Shown here: piece by piece, positions 43,760-52,979 of the stretch
Layout: every line of letters starts with the position of its first letter
How positions within the stretch are numbered: position 1 is the first letter of the stretch
Origin: JBBEAM01 sp942491105
GTDB lineage: Bacteria; Pseudomonadota; Alphaproteobacteria; Kiloniellales; DSM-21159
Direction of reading: 5' to 3'
NCBI GenBank assembly: GCA_942491105.1
Contig: CALNZX010000007.1
Location: forward strand, 28,965-92,964
DNA: 64,000 bases
Translations under genes and position numbers: made by a program
Notes under the pieces: model-generated
The model's database searches: none
Seen by the model: the letters and a program-made list of their open reading frames with translations, nothing else
What the model was told of the DNA's origin: nothing

Positions 43760-44320
43760 ATGAAAAAAAGGTGCACCTGGGCCGGTACCGATCCTCTTTA
43801 TATAAGGTATCACGATACAGAGTGGGGGCTGCCGGTGCACGATGACCGCAAGCTATTTGAATTCCTTATCCTTGAGGGTGCCCAGGCGGGATTGAGTTGG
43901 CTGACTATTTTAAAGAAGCGGCCGAACTACATCAGAGCCTTTGATAATTTCAACCCTCACAAAGTTGCGGCCTACAGTCCCGGCAAAGTAAAGGAACTGA
44001 TTTCCAATGCGGGGATTATTCGCAATAGACTCAAAATCGAGGCGGCCATTCAGAATGCAAGATCCTTTCTGGCCGTTCAGCAGGAATTCGGCAGTTTCGA
44101 TAAATATATATGGCAGTTTGTGGGGGGTAAGGCGCTGAAAAACAGCTGGCGGGCGACAGCGGAAATTCCGGCGCAGTCAGAAGCATCAATCGCCATGAGC
44201 ACCGATCTGAAACGCAGGGGCTTTAAGTTCGTTGGGCCGACTATTTGCTATGCCTTTATGCAGGCCACCGGTCTGGTCAACGATCATACGGTTGACTGTT
44301 TTCGTTATAAGGAGGTTTAA
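43760..44320 (+). CDS. tag: DNA-3-methyladenine glycosylase I
   Basis: This 186-residue base-excision glycosylase removes 3-methyladenine. The zinc ligands Cys5, His18, His176 and Cys180 are all present, as is the active-site region ILEGAQAGLSW with the catalytic Glu. The length is typical. The next reading frame, a glycosyltransferase remnant, starts 5 bases after its stop with its own AAGGAGG. Confidence 0.95.
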   Translation: MKKRCTWAGTDPLYIRYHDTEWGLPVHDDRKLFEFLILEGAQAGLSWLTILKKRPNYIRAFDNFNPHKVAAYSPGKVKELISNAGIIRNRLKIEAAIQNARSFLAVQQEFGSFDKYIWQFVGGKALKNSWRATAEIPAQSEASIAMSTDLKRRGFKFVGPTICYAFMQATGLVNDHTVDCFRYKEV

Positions 44321-44324
44321 TTAA

Positions 44325-45345
44325 ATGACATATTGCCCATTTTGCGGCAGACAGCACAATGTGGGGTTCGTATCCACACGTTTTGCTGGAACAGATGGTG
44401 TTTCGCTGGAGACAGCCAAATGGGCGGATGTGTTTGAAGGGATCGGCTTTTTTCATGTTATTAGGGGGGGGGATTTCGGGAGGATCAGAGGAAATAAAGA
44501 ATATAGAATTGTCGGCTCGCGGGTGAGGGGACGTTTTATAACCCAGAAAATTATGATCTAAAGAAAGTTAAAAGATGTCTATAGAGTCTGAGAAATTGAA
44601 ATCATGGGCGGGGAGACACGGTAGGGGTAGATACGAGATAATATGGGAGGGACAAGGGGGGAGATAGACAAGGGGGGATATCTAACAGGGCCGGAGGGGG
44701 AGCGGAATCAGGGGTAATATTGGGGAGGATCCAACAAGGGGGAAATCCCCGGGGGGAACGGGGAAACCGAAAAAGCACCGGCGGCTGACGTTTGCTCCGA
44801 TGTTCGCCGGCGCTGGGCGTTGCGATGATGATGCTACAGCCGACCCGGGTGGTAACGTAAGGTTCGATGCGTGATGGTGGGGGGTAAAAGAAGGTTCCGG
44901 AGATGAAGGGTATGATTACGAGCGCAGAGTGAGAGAATCACTCCAAGTTAATGAAAGTCGATACCTATTGTATCCAACATCATTAATGACAAAGAGGCCT
45001 TTACGAAACCGCAGGAGATATACACCCTGGAGACGTCTACCCCCATGCCGATCTGATTACCTATCCTTCGACTTTTGAGGATTCGGCAATGCCTTTCTGA
45101 GCTATCTATTTGCCGGCCGATAGTGATAATACCTTTCGATTTACACGATGGATATTAACCCAAAGGCTTTCGGTAATCGATTGACGGCTATGTTTCGACG
45201 CTGCAGTCCGCCAGGCCAGAAAAGTGTTAACGGATCCGGATATCGCGACAAAATGGTTAAACACAATTACGAGACAGCCCAAAAATACTCATTTCGGCGC
45301 GCAAAAAACTAAAAAACCTTATTTCAGACTGTACCGGATGCCCGG
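44325..45345 (+). pseudogene. Shattered glycosyltransferase gene
   Basis: The first 40 residues read well (a CPFCG start, then VGFVSTRFAGTDGVSLETAKWADVFE), the opening of a retaining GT4-like glycosyltransferase. After 44,445 the frame is lost in a G-run-rich tract. Near 45,030 parts of the C-domain reappear in changing frames: DVYPHADLITYPSTFE, DGYVSTLQSARP, KVLTDPDI, HNYETAQKYSF and KKLKNLISDC. Stops and indels occur every 30-60 bases, and the whole is about 250 bases short. This is either a dead gene or a badly sequenced stretch. No intact gene is encoded here. Confidence 0.75.
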
Positions 45346-45402
45346 GCATGTCCCACTAATATTTTTTATCTGATCTTCCAAACAGCGACATACCCCAGTG
45401 TC

Positions 45403-46581
45403 CTATAAGGATCCAGCCTGATTGCCTACTTCCGGTATAAAGTAAATCGGAATCAGGGAGAAAACGGGGATCCAGATCAGTATCATGAGCACGCTCTGGA
45501 TGGTAAAGATATCGCCCAGTTTACCAACGATGGGAGAAAGGATTCCGCCGGTTCCAAAGGCCAGCCCCATCATCAAGCTGGCCACCATGGAGCGGCCCTT
45601 GGGAGCGATTTTCTGGGCCATCACCACTCCGAGAGGCAGGGAAGCCATGTTAAAGCCGCCGGCCAGAATTGTAGCCGGATAGATCCATTTGCCGGGAACC
45701 GACAAAAACAAGAGCAGGAAAGGGGTCATGAGACCGTGGGTGATCCACAATAGACGTTTGTACCCCATCCGGTCCGAAAGATGGCCGCAGAGAATACCGG
45801 CCACCGTCCCTGAAATGGTAAAGATGGAAAAGAGGACGCCGGCGGAGACGATGGTATGTCCTTTTTGCACCCACAGTACCGGCATAAAGGTCATCAACGA
45901 TTGACCCACCAGCGCTCGCATAACCATTGCTATCCAGATCAACAGAATCGGCTGCCAGACACTGCCCAGGGTTTGCCGAAGTGTTTCTAAAAACCCGTAT
46001 TGGGACATGCCGTCCCCTTTGGGTTTGGGAATGACCCGATAGAAATAGATCCAGATCGAAAGACCGATGGCCATGGTCACCGGCATTGCCCTGAGGCCGA
46101 AGCGGGCCACGTACCAGGTGATGAAGATGGGCCCCACCCCGAAAGCCAGGGTGCCGGCGGTGTTATAGATGGACATGGCCAGCCCGAGCTTGCGGCCGGC
46201 ATATTGGGGCACCATACCTGTAACCGGCGGATGAAACAGGGAAGACCCCGAAGAGCCGATAACAATGCACAGCAGCAAACCGTAAAAGCCGGTCGTCAGT
46301 CCCACCAAAGGAATGAAAAGAATGGGCATGAGCAACCCGATCAAAATAAAACTGCGCGAGGGATGGCGATCGGCCCAATAGCCTGACATGGGCTGTATGA
46401 TGAACATCAAAAAGCGGGAGATCCCCGCGAGAAAACCCATCTGGGCCAGGCTCAGCCCCATCTTGTTCATAAATACGGGGTACAGGGGGTTGATGAAAGA
46501 GCTGTAGAAATCACCGCTGAAGTGCACCAGGCTGAGAGCGATGAGAATTTTCCAATAAGGTTTTATATTAGAATCGGCCAT
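45403..46581 (-). CDS. MFS transporter, fosmidomycin-resistance-like
   Basis: This major facilitator protein of 392 residues has twelve predicted helices. The MFS loop motif is seen as SGYWADRHPSRS after TM2 and GHLSDRMGYKRLLW in the second half. The start region LVHFSGDFYSSFINPLYPVFMNKMGLS resembles Fsr-type efflux proteins. The substrate is unknown. I use the ATG at 46581; a GTG five codons upstream is an alternative. It is monocistronic and converges on the glycosyltransferase remnant. Confidence 0.9.
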   Translation of the reverse strand: MADSNIKPYWKILIALSLVHFSGDFYSSFINPLYPVFMNKMGLSLAQMGFLAGISRFLMFIIQPMSGYWADRHPSRSFILIGLLMPILFIPLVGLTTGFYGLLLCIVIGSSGSSLFHPPVTGMVPQYAGRKLGLAMSIYNTAGTLAFGVGPIFITWYVARFGLRAMPVTMAIGLSIWIYFYRVIPKPKGDGMSQYGFLETLRQTLGSVWQPILLIWIAMVMRALVGQSLMTFMPVLWVQKGHTIVSAGVLFSIFTISGTVAGILCGHLSDRMGYKRLLWITHGLMTPFLLLFLSVPGKWIYPATILAGGFNMASLPLGVVMAQKIAPKGRSMVASLMMGLAFGTGGILSPIVGKLGDIFTIQSVLMILIWIPVFSLIPIYFIPEVGNQAGSL

Positions 46582-46596
46582 AGGGGCTTTTGGCAC

Positions 46597-46994
46597 TTAA
46601 CCTGGTCGAAGTCAATGGGAAAGGTGAGGGTATTTCAGGCGGGAAATCCGGTGGTTTATTTATGAAAACGCATATAAAATACAACAGGTATTAATTCCAT
46701 TTTCATTTGATCGATATGAAATCCTCCTTATTTGCTAAATAGTATAATTTATCTTGTAACAACAAGTAGAATCGTATGAAAAATCAAACGAGGTGAAGTG
46801 GGTACGTCCATTATTATATTGCATAGCTCAAAAGAAAGTGATTGGATAAAATCAGTGGATATGTGAAAATGGCTAAAAAATTTCCCGTTGGCGTGTTGGA
46901 ATTTGTTTTGCGAGGTAATACAAGTTGCCATTAAATTTTATAACCTTGATCCTCTCTTGTAAGAACAACTCATCGTTGGGTTCAACAATTACAC
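46597..46994. other. AT-rich divergent spacer with repeated CTTGTAA motif
   Basis: There is no gene here. CTTGTAACAACAAG (46753-46766, inverted CTTGT/ACAAG arms) recurs as CTTGTAAGAACAAC at 46956-46969, 37 bases before the nitroreductase. The pair may be operators. No other structure was seen. Confidence 0.4.
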
Positions 46995-47006
46995 ATGGAG
47001 ACAAGA

Positions 47007-47831
47007 ATGGCCTTTCTGACGATTGATGAAAACAAATGCAAACAGGACGGAATTTGCGAGGCCGAGTGCCCCAGACAGATTATAACCCAGGAAGATGACG
47101 CGAGTTTCCCTCAAGTTGCCGAGGCTGATGAAGCCTATTGCATGACCTGCGGACACTGCGTGGCCGTCTGCCCCCACGGAGCCCTGAGCGTGACCGGGGT
47201 GGACATCGAAGACTGCCCGGAGATAGAAAAAAACCTGGTCCTATCCTGGGATCAGGCCGAGCAGTTCCTCCGCTCCCGGCGATCCATCCGGTTGTTCAAG
47301 GACAAGGCCATGGATCGGGAAACCCTGGAAAAGTTGATCGCGACGGCCCGCTGCGCCCCCACGGCCAGCAACGCCCAGAACCTTCAATGGACGGTGATCG
47401 AAGGGCGGGACAAGTTGGAGCTGCTGTCCCAGGAAACCATCAGCTGGATGGAACGGGTCATCGAAGCCCAGCCCGACTCGCCGCCGGCTGATTACTTCCG
47501 CCCAGTAGTGGCTCGTTGGGCCACCGGCTACGACGGCATCCTGCGCACCGCTCAGACCCTAATTGTTCCCTCCGCTCCCAAAGAGAGTGCCAACGGCTTG
47601 GTGGACTTGAGCATCGCCTTGGCTTATCTGGAGCTGGCCGCCCTGCCTTTTGGCGTGGGTACTTGCTGGGCCGGGTTGCTTCGAGGGGCCATGCTGGCCA
47701 CCCCCGCGTTGGTGGAATCCATGGGCCTGCCCGAGGGACACACCTGGTTCTACCCGATGATGATCGGGTATCCCAAATTTAAGTATCATCGATTGCCGGA
47801 TAGGAAGGCACCGGTGATTCAATGGAAGTAA
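47007..47831 (+). CDS. Ferredoxin-nitroreductase fusion protein
   Basis: This 274-residue protein has an N-terminal 2x[4Fe-4S] ferredoxin domain and a C-terminal nitroreductase (FMN) domain. The first cluster motif reads C-x2-D-x2-C-x3-C (CKQDGICEAEC), with Asp in place of the second Cys. The second is complete (CMTCGHCVAVC). The FMN domain shows RSRRSIRLFKDKAM, ARCAPTASNAQNLQW and PFGVGTCWAGLL. GGAGA before ATG 47007 sets the start. It may pass electrons from the clusters to FMN. GC content is higher than in the spacers around it. Confidence 0.92.
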   Translation: MAFLTIDENKCKQDGICEAECPRQIITQEDDASFPQVAEADEAYCMTCGHCVAVCPHGALSVTGVDIEDCPEIEKNLVLSWDQAEQFLRSRRSIRLFKDKAMDRETLEKLIATARCAPTASNAQNLQWTVIEGRDKLELLSQETISWMERVIEAQPDSPPADYFRPVVARWATGYDGILRTAQTLIVPSAPKESANGLVDLSIALAYLELAALPFGVGTCWAGLLRGAMLATPALVESMGLPEGHTWFYPMMIGYPKFKYHRLPDRKAPVIQWK

Positions 47832-48604
47832 GGATTAGCTTAACAAATATATTATAAAATCAAACCAATGGCCGGGTTTGATAGAGCATTGCGGGAATTT
47901 AATTCTCTTCATATAATTTTTTTTATCTAATTCTTATAAAATAATAAAAACTCCATCTAATTCTTCTAATTCCCTTTTCATTGCGCTTCTTTCCTGATAT
48001 TTTATTGGTGACCTGCAGAGGATGGTGATCAGAGAAGAACAAGCACTGCTTTGTTGTGATCACCAAAAACTTGTTCAGCAGGGCCTCAGAGCGAAAGGAG
48101 AAGTAATTAAGATGATATCTGAACGCCTGGGGGGAAGAAATACAGCGATGCTTTTAGTGTGGCCTTTGAAGAAGCTAATTCCGCCTTGAAGTCCAACCCG
48201 ATGGGTGCCCAGGCAGGCTGTAATTATGTTGCGAGATTATTTTACAATTTTGTAATTAATTCTATAACTTATTGTTATCAATGCAAATCCGAACTTCCCA
48301 GACCTTCCTAAAAATATCTATTGTTTTCAATAGGATAGATCAACTCAGAACATAGGCACGAAGTCCAACAAAAAAATTGACTTAAAAAATTGTATATTTG
48401 CCATGGCTAATCTGCAAACTCATTACCACGATCGAAGCATGTTTTTCCACTGTATCGGACCATACCTTAGCATTGTCCAAAACCGCTTGTGATATCCATT
48501 TGAAACATGTATTTTTACCCAAGTTTGGTTTATGGCGAACTCCGGCTCCGAAATCGTGCCAAATTTCGTTCCGATTCTTTGGATATCACAAACTTGCCCG
48601 AACC

Positions 48605-48722
48605 GTAGTTATTCTCAATGTATCAAAGGTTGGCAGAGAATAAGTCCGACCACAACATATGGGGGTTCGCCATAATTTCATAAATTCAATAATACCTTTC
48701 GTAGGGTTCGCAAACCAACAGG
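48605..48722 (+). repeat. Imperfect ~115-base direct repeat, copy 1
   Basis: It shares TATCAAAGGTTGGCAGAG, CACAACAT, the stretch CATAATTTC and AATACCTTTCGTAG, all in order, with a copy 317 bases downstream. Identity is roughly 80 percent by eye. Confidence 0.7.
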
Positions 48723-48916
48723 CAAAAACCAAGTCACACTATGGCAAGAAGTCCTCGGTTTCGAACTGCCCTATTTTTCATGTCTTGACGATAGGGTCAC
48801 TCCTGAGATATGCAAAATATACATGCACTTTGATTGAAATTCGAATAATCAAGAAATGTGAAATCGGAGCTTCGTCAAATTTGGGGCAAATTTAGAGCAT
48901 ATCTTAAGTATAGCCG

Positions 48917-49035
48917 GGGTTAATAGAATTTCAATTATCAAAGGTTGGCAGAGCAAAAAACCGGCCACAACATAATGGGAGTCAGCATAATTTCTAAAAA
49001 TCAATAATACCTTTCGTAGCTTTCTCAAACCAAAG
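48917..49035 (+). repeat. Imperfect ~115-base direct repeat, copy 2
   Basis: This is the second copy of the element, ending with CTTTCGTAG and a CTCAAACCAA segment. No terminal inverted repeats or open frame were seen in either copy. Confidence 0.7.
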
Positions 49036-49185
49036 GGACTATAAAAAGCAAATTATTATCGGACGCAGCTAGTTGAACTTGTTATGAATTAAGTTGTACG
49101 CTGCTGATTTGGCAATCATTTAGATTTTTTGAGAAATAATGATGCCAACCGCATTTACCACCAAAAAGGGGAAAAGAGAAAAAAG

Positions 49186-51315
49186 ATGACATTCATGCGT
49201 AAAGCCCAAATTATCCTGTTAGCTGTGGTAATCAGTGGTGCAAACGTGTTGGTAGCCGAAGAGGGGGTGCTTGATCCGACACGCCAAGCACGAGAAGACT
49301 TGCATAAAAAGGGGTTGACTGCTCATGCCATACGCATGGCTGATTTCCATGAGGGTGTCGCTCCCAAAGGTTTTTTAAAGCGCACCGGCGCACCTTATAA
49401 GCCGTCTTATAACGAAGAGCCTTCGATTCCAGCACAATGCTGGATTGAAACCAGTTACGGAACTCAGAACGCTTGTCTTTACTGTCATACCGACTACCTT
49501 GCGAAAATAAAGCATGGCAACGCTTTTCCGCTCGGAGAGGATCAAGTCCTTTACAGCTTTCCTTCGCCTGATATGAACAAGGTGCTATGGCGCAATACCA
49601 TTTTTCCCCAGGAAATCTCAGAGCGCTTGCAAAAGGAAGGCATCGCCCTACCAGACAGCAGAGACGTTGCCTATGTTCGCAGGGACAACTGGCAGCCGGC
49701 CTTCGAAAAAGCGCGCCCTACAGCCAACTCTGAGTGGCTCAATAGGGAATCATCTGAATTTGTTTTGTTTCCGGCACTGAACCCGTCGCATCTTTTTCCT
49801 TACCGTGCAAAAGACCCGACAAGCGGTGGCACCCACGGCTTTGTCGATGCGGACGGCTTTGTTCGGGATGAAAAAGAGGCGTTTACAGGTTGGCGCGCCA
49901 TTAACTTTTTCCCCTACGGCATTTTTACGCCGCTTTCGGGCAGTGTGAGCGGAATTTACATACGGCTGCCACGGCCTTTCAGGAGCGAAAAAGGTAATTT
50001 CAACCAGGAAATTTATCAGAAAAACCTCGATCTTCTCGAACTGAACCTCAAGAACCGGTCATATAAAGAAACCCACTATTACGGCGATGCTTTTAAAGAA
50101 AAGGTAGTACGCGGCTTTTTTCCGGTGGGGACTGAATTTGCGCACCCATTGCATTATGTGGATCTCAATGCGGATGGTGAATTCGGCGAAAAGGTCGATG
50201 GCGTTGTCGACAACAAGACCGTGACGTACGAGTTTCCCGGCACACGCTCACGCCGGGTCAAGGAGCTGCGCTATATGTACAAATGGAAAGAGGTCGGTAT
50301 CGATGACATCGACGAAGACGCACATTACGACGATTTTGTCATCGGGAACGAAGGCCAGGGCTGGGTTGACAACAATGCCGGTTGGCTGCTCGCGGCCTTC
50401 ATCGAAGATAGGCGCGGGGAGTTACGATCGCAAACCACCGAGGAGCTGATGCAATGCATTGGCTGTCACGGAAAAGTCGGCAACACGGTGGATTCCGTCT
50501 GGTCTTTTGAGCGAAAACTGCCGGCAGAGGCTGGTTGGCGTGAAATGGACTATGGGGCCTACGATTCAAAGAATCCACAACGCAGCCGTCTGCAGGATTA
50601 TATGAACTCAAGGGCGTCGATGGGCGAGCTAGGCTATTTTTATCACGCTGTTGTCGGTGCCGACCTTTACGGTATCATGCCCGGTGAAGTAGCCGATCAG
50701 CTAAAGCTATACTCGGCCGCCAATCAAAAGTCACTCGATTTGACACACGCAATAGGCGCGATCTTTGATGATGACCTGCTCAAGAACATGGCCGCTGCTG
50801 AGCGCCGTGCGCATCTGTTTGACCGCCAGAAGGTCATGCGCTCTTATGTAGCTTCTCTCGGTTATCTGGATCAGGACGAAAAGACAGGCGACAGCTATAT
50901 TAAAGGCAGTCTGCTATATCCGTCCCAGCAAACGATGAAGAACAACATCAGACTCTATCGAAAAATTGTGCTCGATCAGAGTTACAATTTAGGCAAAGAC
51001 GTGTTTGGCTCAGAGTCCGGTAACGTACCATTTACACTGAGATCAGATGGTACCGTTAAAAATGCTGCCGGCGAAATCATACCGGTTGGTGAGATCATCG
51101 TCAGCCGCCCTTACAACAAGGAGGGCACCGGAACCACACCGACCGGCATTGTTAAAGTGAACGATGAGGGTGAACTGGTCGATGCAGCTGGTAATCCGGT
51201 TGATATCGAGTCCAACCCTGAAAAAGCGGTTGGACATATCTCAACCGGTGGCACCTTTGATACCATGTATAACCCGATCCTCAGCGACATCCCGATTCAG
51301 TCAGTTAAATGGTAA
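49186..51315 (+). CDS. Large exported diheme c-type cytochrome, unknown family
   Basis: This 709-residue protein has a signal peptide (to about residue 24) and just two heme c motifs, CLYCH at 97-101 and CIGCH at 424-428, far apart in a mainly non-repetitive soluble protein. There are segments rich in aromatic residues (GWRAINFFPYGIFTPLSGS). It likely acts in the periplasm. The heme spacing resembles no peroxidase or multiheme class I can name. I use ATG 49186, which gives a clean signal peptide; an upstream TTG would add 19 charged residues. It appears monocistronic. Confidence 0.8.
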   Translation: MTFMRKAQIILLAVVISGANVLVAEEGVLDPTRQAREDLHKKGLTAHAIRMADFHEGVAPKGFLKRTGAPYKPSYNEEPSIPAQCWIETSYGTQNACLYCHTDYLAKIKHGNAFPLGEDQVLYSFPSPDMNKVLWRNTIFPQEISERLQKEGIALPDSRDVAYVRRDNWQPAFEKARPTANSEWLNRESSEFVLFPALNPSHLFPYRAKDPTSGGTHGFVDADGFVRDEKEAFTGWRAINFFPYGIFTPLSGSVSGIYIRLPRPFRSEKGNFNQEIYQKNLDLLELNLKNRSYKETHYYGDAFKEKVVRGFFPVGTEFAHPLHYVDLNADGEFGEKVDGVVDNKTVTYEFPGTRSRRVKELRYMYKWKEVGIDDIDEDAHYDDFVIGNEGQGWVDNNAGWLLAAFIEDRRGELRSQTTEELMQCIGCHGKVGNTVDSVWSFERKLPAEAGWREMDYGAYDSKNPQRSRLQDYMNSRASMGELGYFYHAVVGADLYGIMPGEVADQLKLYSAANQKSLDLTHAIGAIFDDDLLKNMAAAERRAHLFDRQKVMRSYVASLGYLDQDEKTGDSYIKGSLLYPSQQTMKNNIRLYRKIVLDQSYNLGKDVFGSESGNVPFTLRSDGTVKNAAGEIIPVGEIIVSRPYNKEGTGTTPTGIVKVNDEGELVDAAGNPVDIESNPEKAVGHISTGGTFDTMYNPILSDIPIQSVKW

Positions 51316-51830
51316 TAGCGCTCGTTGGGTTACTCCGTAATAGGCAGAAATTCCGAGTTTGTCCGACGGTCTAACAGAGCGTTTGGTAAAGCAGCATGCG
51401 GTTATAATTGCGGAAATAGAAGCCAAGCAACATGTGGATGATAGATATTTTGATCAACTAAAAATCAGCATTGAGGACTGATAATACAATTCCAAATATT
51501 TTCTATTGGCGGCCTGTACAGGATATTGTGGTTATGGAATCTGGTACAAAACCGGTGATACCTCCAACGTACTACTACCCTGCTATTTCTATTTATCATT
51601 GGGATATCGTTTTCATATCTCAGGTGTAAAATTCTACCGTCTAAGTTAATTTCCGAGAGTGTATATTAGCCTTACGAAACCCACACTTTGGGTGAATTGT
51701 GGATTGCGGCTATACAGGCAAACATTATAAAAACCCAATTTTTTTGCATTAGCAGAAGAAACCAACTAAAAAAAGGGGAGGATTTCTCCCACCCCTTCTC
51801 TCGACAACTACTACTTTCCAAGAAGTGTTA
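51316..51830. other. Intergenic region with gene remnant and repeat
   Basis: No complete gene is seen. A 40-codon frame at 51345-51482 reads SDGLTERLVKQHAVIIAEIE and ends DDRYFDQLKISIED; it has no ATG and may be the end of a lost gene. A dispersed repeat copy starts near 51650. The rest is AT-rich. Confidence 0.5.
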
Positions 51831-52115
51831 TTATTCAAACACTTTAAAACTATCGATCAAAATAATTTTGTTTCCGCCTTCGTCTCCCACCACCATGCCT
51901 TTAACCTCAATTTTGACATCGGTATTTTCGGTAACTGCTTCGAACTTGTCATTTTCTCCGATCTCATAGATCGTACCTTTTTTATCTACAATGAGACCAT
52001 CTTCCGTGACAACACCGACAATTGTCACAGTTTCTCCAGCTAAAGTACTGCCGGCAAAAGCCGCCATCAATAACACGAACAAAATGCTCATAGTGAGGCA
52101 CTTGGCTTTTGTCAT
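51831..52115 (-). CDS. Small exported OB-like protein, paralogue A
   Basis: This 94-residue protein has a signal peptide (residues 1-26, cut near STLAGE) and a short beta-rich domain: TVTIVGVVTEDGLIVDKKGTIYEI ... VKIEVKGMVVGDE ... IILIDSFKVFE. The pattern of five strands with a VxGxV turn suggests an OB-like fold. It matches the exported protein at 53842-54117 and, more loosely, the cytosolic one at 52391-52663. Function is unknown. I start at the Met that begins the signal peptide. Confidence 0.65.
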   Translation of the reverse strand: MTKAKCLTMSILFVLLMAAFAGSTLAGETVTIVGVVTEDGLIVDKKGTIYEIGENDKFEAVTENTDVKIEVKGMVVGDEGGNKIILIDSFKVFE

Positions 52116-52149
52116 CTTTTGCGCTTCTTTTTTTTCTATCCATACTCTG

Positions 52150-52341
52150 TCATATTGCGGTATGATCTTCATCCGACCCTACCTCCATATCGTCCTGATT
52201 CTCAAAAGGGAAATCTAACTCCCTATTTTCTGCAAGCTCCTCGATTTCGTCATCTAAATAAAGATCAATATCATCGAATTCGTCTTCTATTTCCGGATCC
52301 AGGGCGAATTTGGCCAGATAAATTCTATCGGACTTCAGCAT
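52150..52341 (-). CDS. Small acidic protein, unknown
   Basis: This 63-residue protein is very rich in Asp and Glu (EIEDEFDDIDLYLDDEIEELAEN in its middle) and has no hydrophobic segment. A GGAG lies before the ATG. It is part of the minus-strand run of small genes. Its composition resembles that of the 56-residue protein at 53425-53595. Function is unknown. Confidence 0.6.
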   Translation of the reverse strand: MLKSDRIYLAKFALDPEIEDEFDDIDLYLDDEIEELAENRELDFPFENQDDMEVGSDEDHTAI

Positions 52342-52390
52342 GGTTTTATCTCCTTGATAACGAAGGATATAAAATCAGCCATTTCGGGGG

Positions 52391-52663
52391 CTAGGTTTCT
52401 GCCACCATTTCTTCTGGCGGCTCGCATAGGGTTGAATAGCTGTGAACGCTGATATATTGATGTCCGTCCAATCGTTCACTTATTTTGCCGGTCGCTTCCA
52501 CCTTATGATGGATATGCGCCAGCAACTCCTTGCCTACCCCGCCATACTCCACGCGATATTCCCTCTCATCAGAGGTGTGAAGGGACACTGCCTTGATATT
52601 GCCTTTTTCATCCCAGTTGGAGGGGATGATGAGACCTTGAATTTTCGGCATACGCTTTTTCAT
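52391..52663 (-). CDS. Small OB-like protein, cytosolic paralogue B
   Basis: This 90-residue protein starts KIQGLIIPSNWDEKGNIKAVSLHTSDEREYRV and ends KVEATGKISERLDGHQYISVHSYSTL. The order of strands and the final V-x-SY/SF motif match the two exported proteins of this cluster, but it has no signal peptide. Nucleic-acid or ligand binding is possible for an OB fold but not shown. Confidence 0.6.
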   Translation of the reverse strand: MKKRMPKIQGLIIPSNWDEKGNIKAVSLHTSDEREYRVEYGGVGKELLAHIHHKVEATGKISERLDGHQYISVHSYSTLCEPPEEMVAET

Positions 52664-52701
52664 TGATCAAATCACTTTTGTTCAATCAGGTTCTCCATTA
52701 G

Positions 52702-52941
52702 TTATCCATTCGACCCGCCTTTACAGGACTGGCAGTATTTTCTGGGAGTACCCCTCCCGATCCAGTGAAAGGCCATTATATGTCTCTGGCCGCATTTGGG
52801 GCAAATACATTCGATCTTCATTTTAGAATTGTAACTATAATCATCGTGGGCAGAACCATCTAATTCTTCAGAAAGAGAAAGCTGGGTCGTATTATTAGGA
52901 TTACCGGCGATGGTCGCTTGAGATTTTTCAAGTTTATGCAT
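52702..52941 (-). CDS. Small zinc-ribbon protein
   Basis: This 79-residue protein has a flexible, Ser/Asn-rich N-half and a C-terminal four-Cys ribbon, CPKCGQRHIM ... YCQSCKGG. The start is set at MHKLEKSQ. The frame extends upstream across the dksA remnant without sense. It follows that remnant on the same strand by 38 bases. Function is unknown; regulatory or metal-binding roles are open. Confidence 0.55.
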   Translation of the reverse strand: MHKLEKSQATIAGNPNNTTQLSLSEELDGSAHDDYSYNSKMKIECICPKCGQRHIMAFHWIGRGTPRKYCQSCKGGSNG

Positions 52942-52979
52942 TGATTTTTTCCGTATTTGGATGTCCGGGTAATCTGGTT

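Larger units (their letters stand above)
47832..49185. other. Long AT-rich region without a recognised gene
   Basis: About 1.35 kb with only short frames lacking homology or good ribosome sites. It contains a copy of a dispersed TTAACAAATAT repeat at about 47835-47865 and a pair of 110-base direct repeats near 48.6 and 48.9 kb (listed separately). It also holds the promoter of the cytochrome gene. Nothing else was recognised. Confidence 0.6.

Noticed and set aside
48398..48895. Two frames of about 80 codons
   Set aside because: They run through the direct repeat and have neither ribosome sites nor plausible protein composition.
47832..49185. Possible CRISPR array
   Set aside because: Repeats are only two, long and imperfect; no short regular repeat-spacer pattern exists anywhere in the window.
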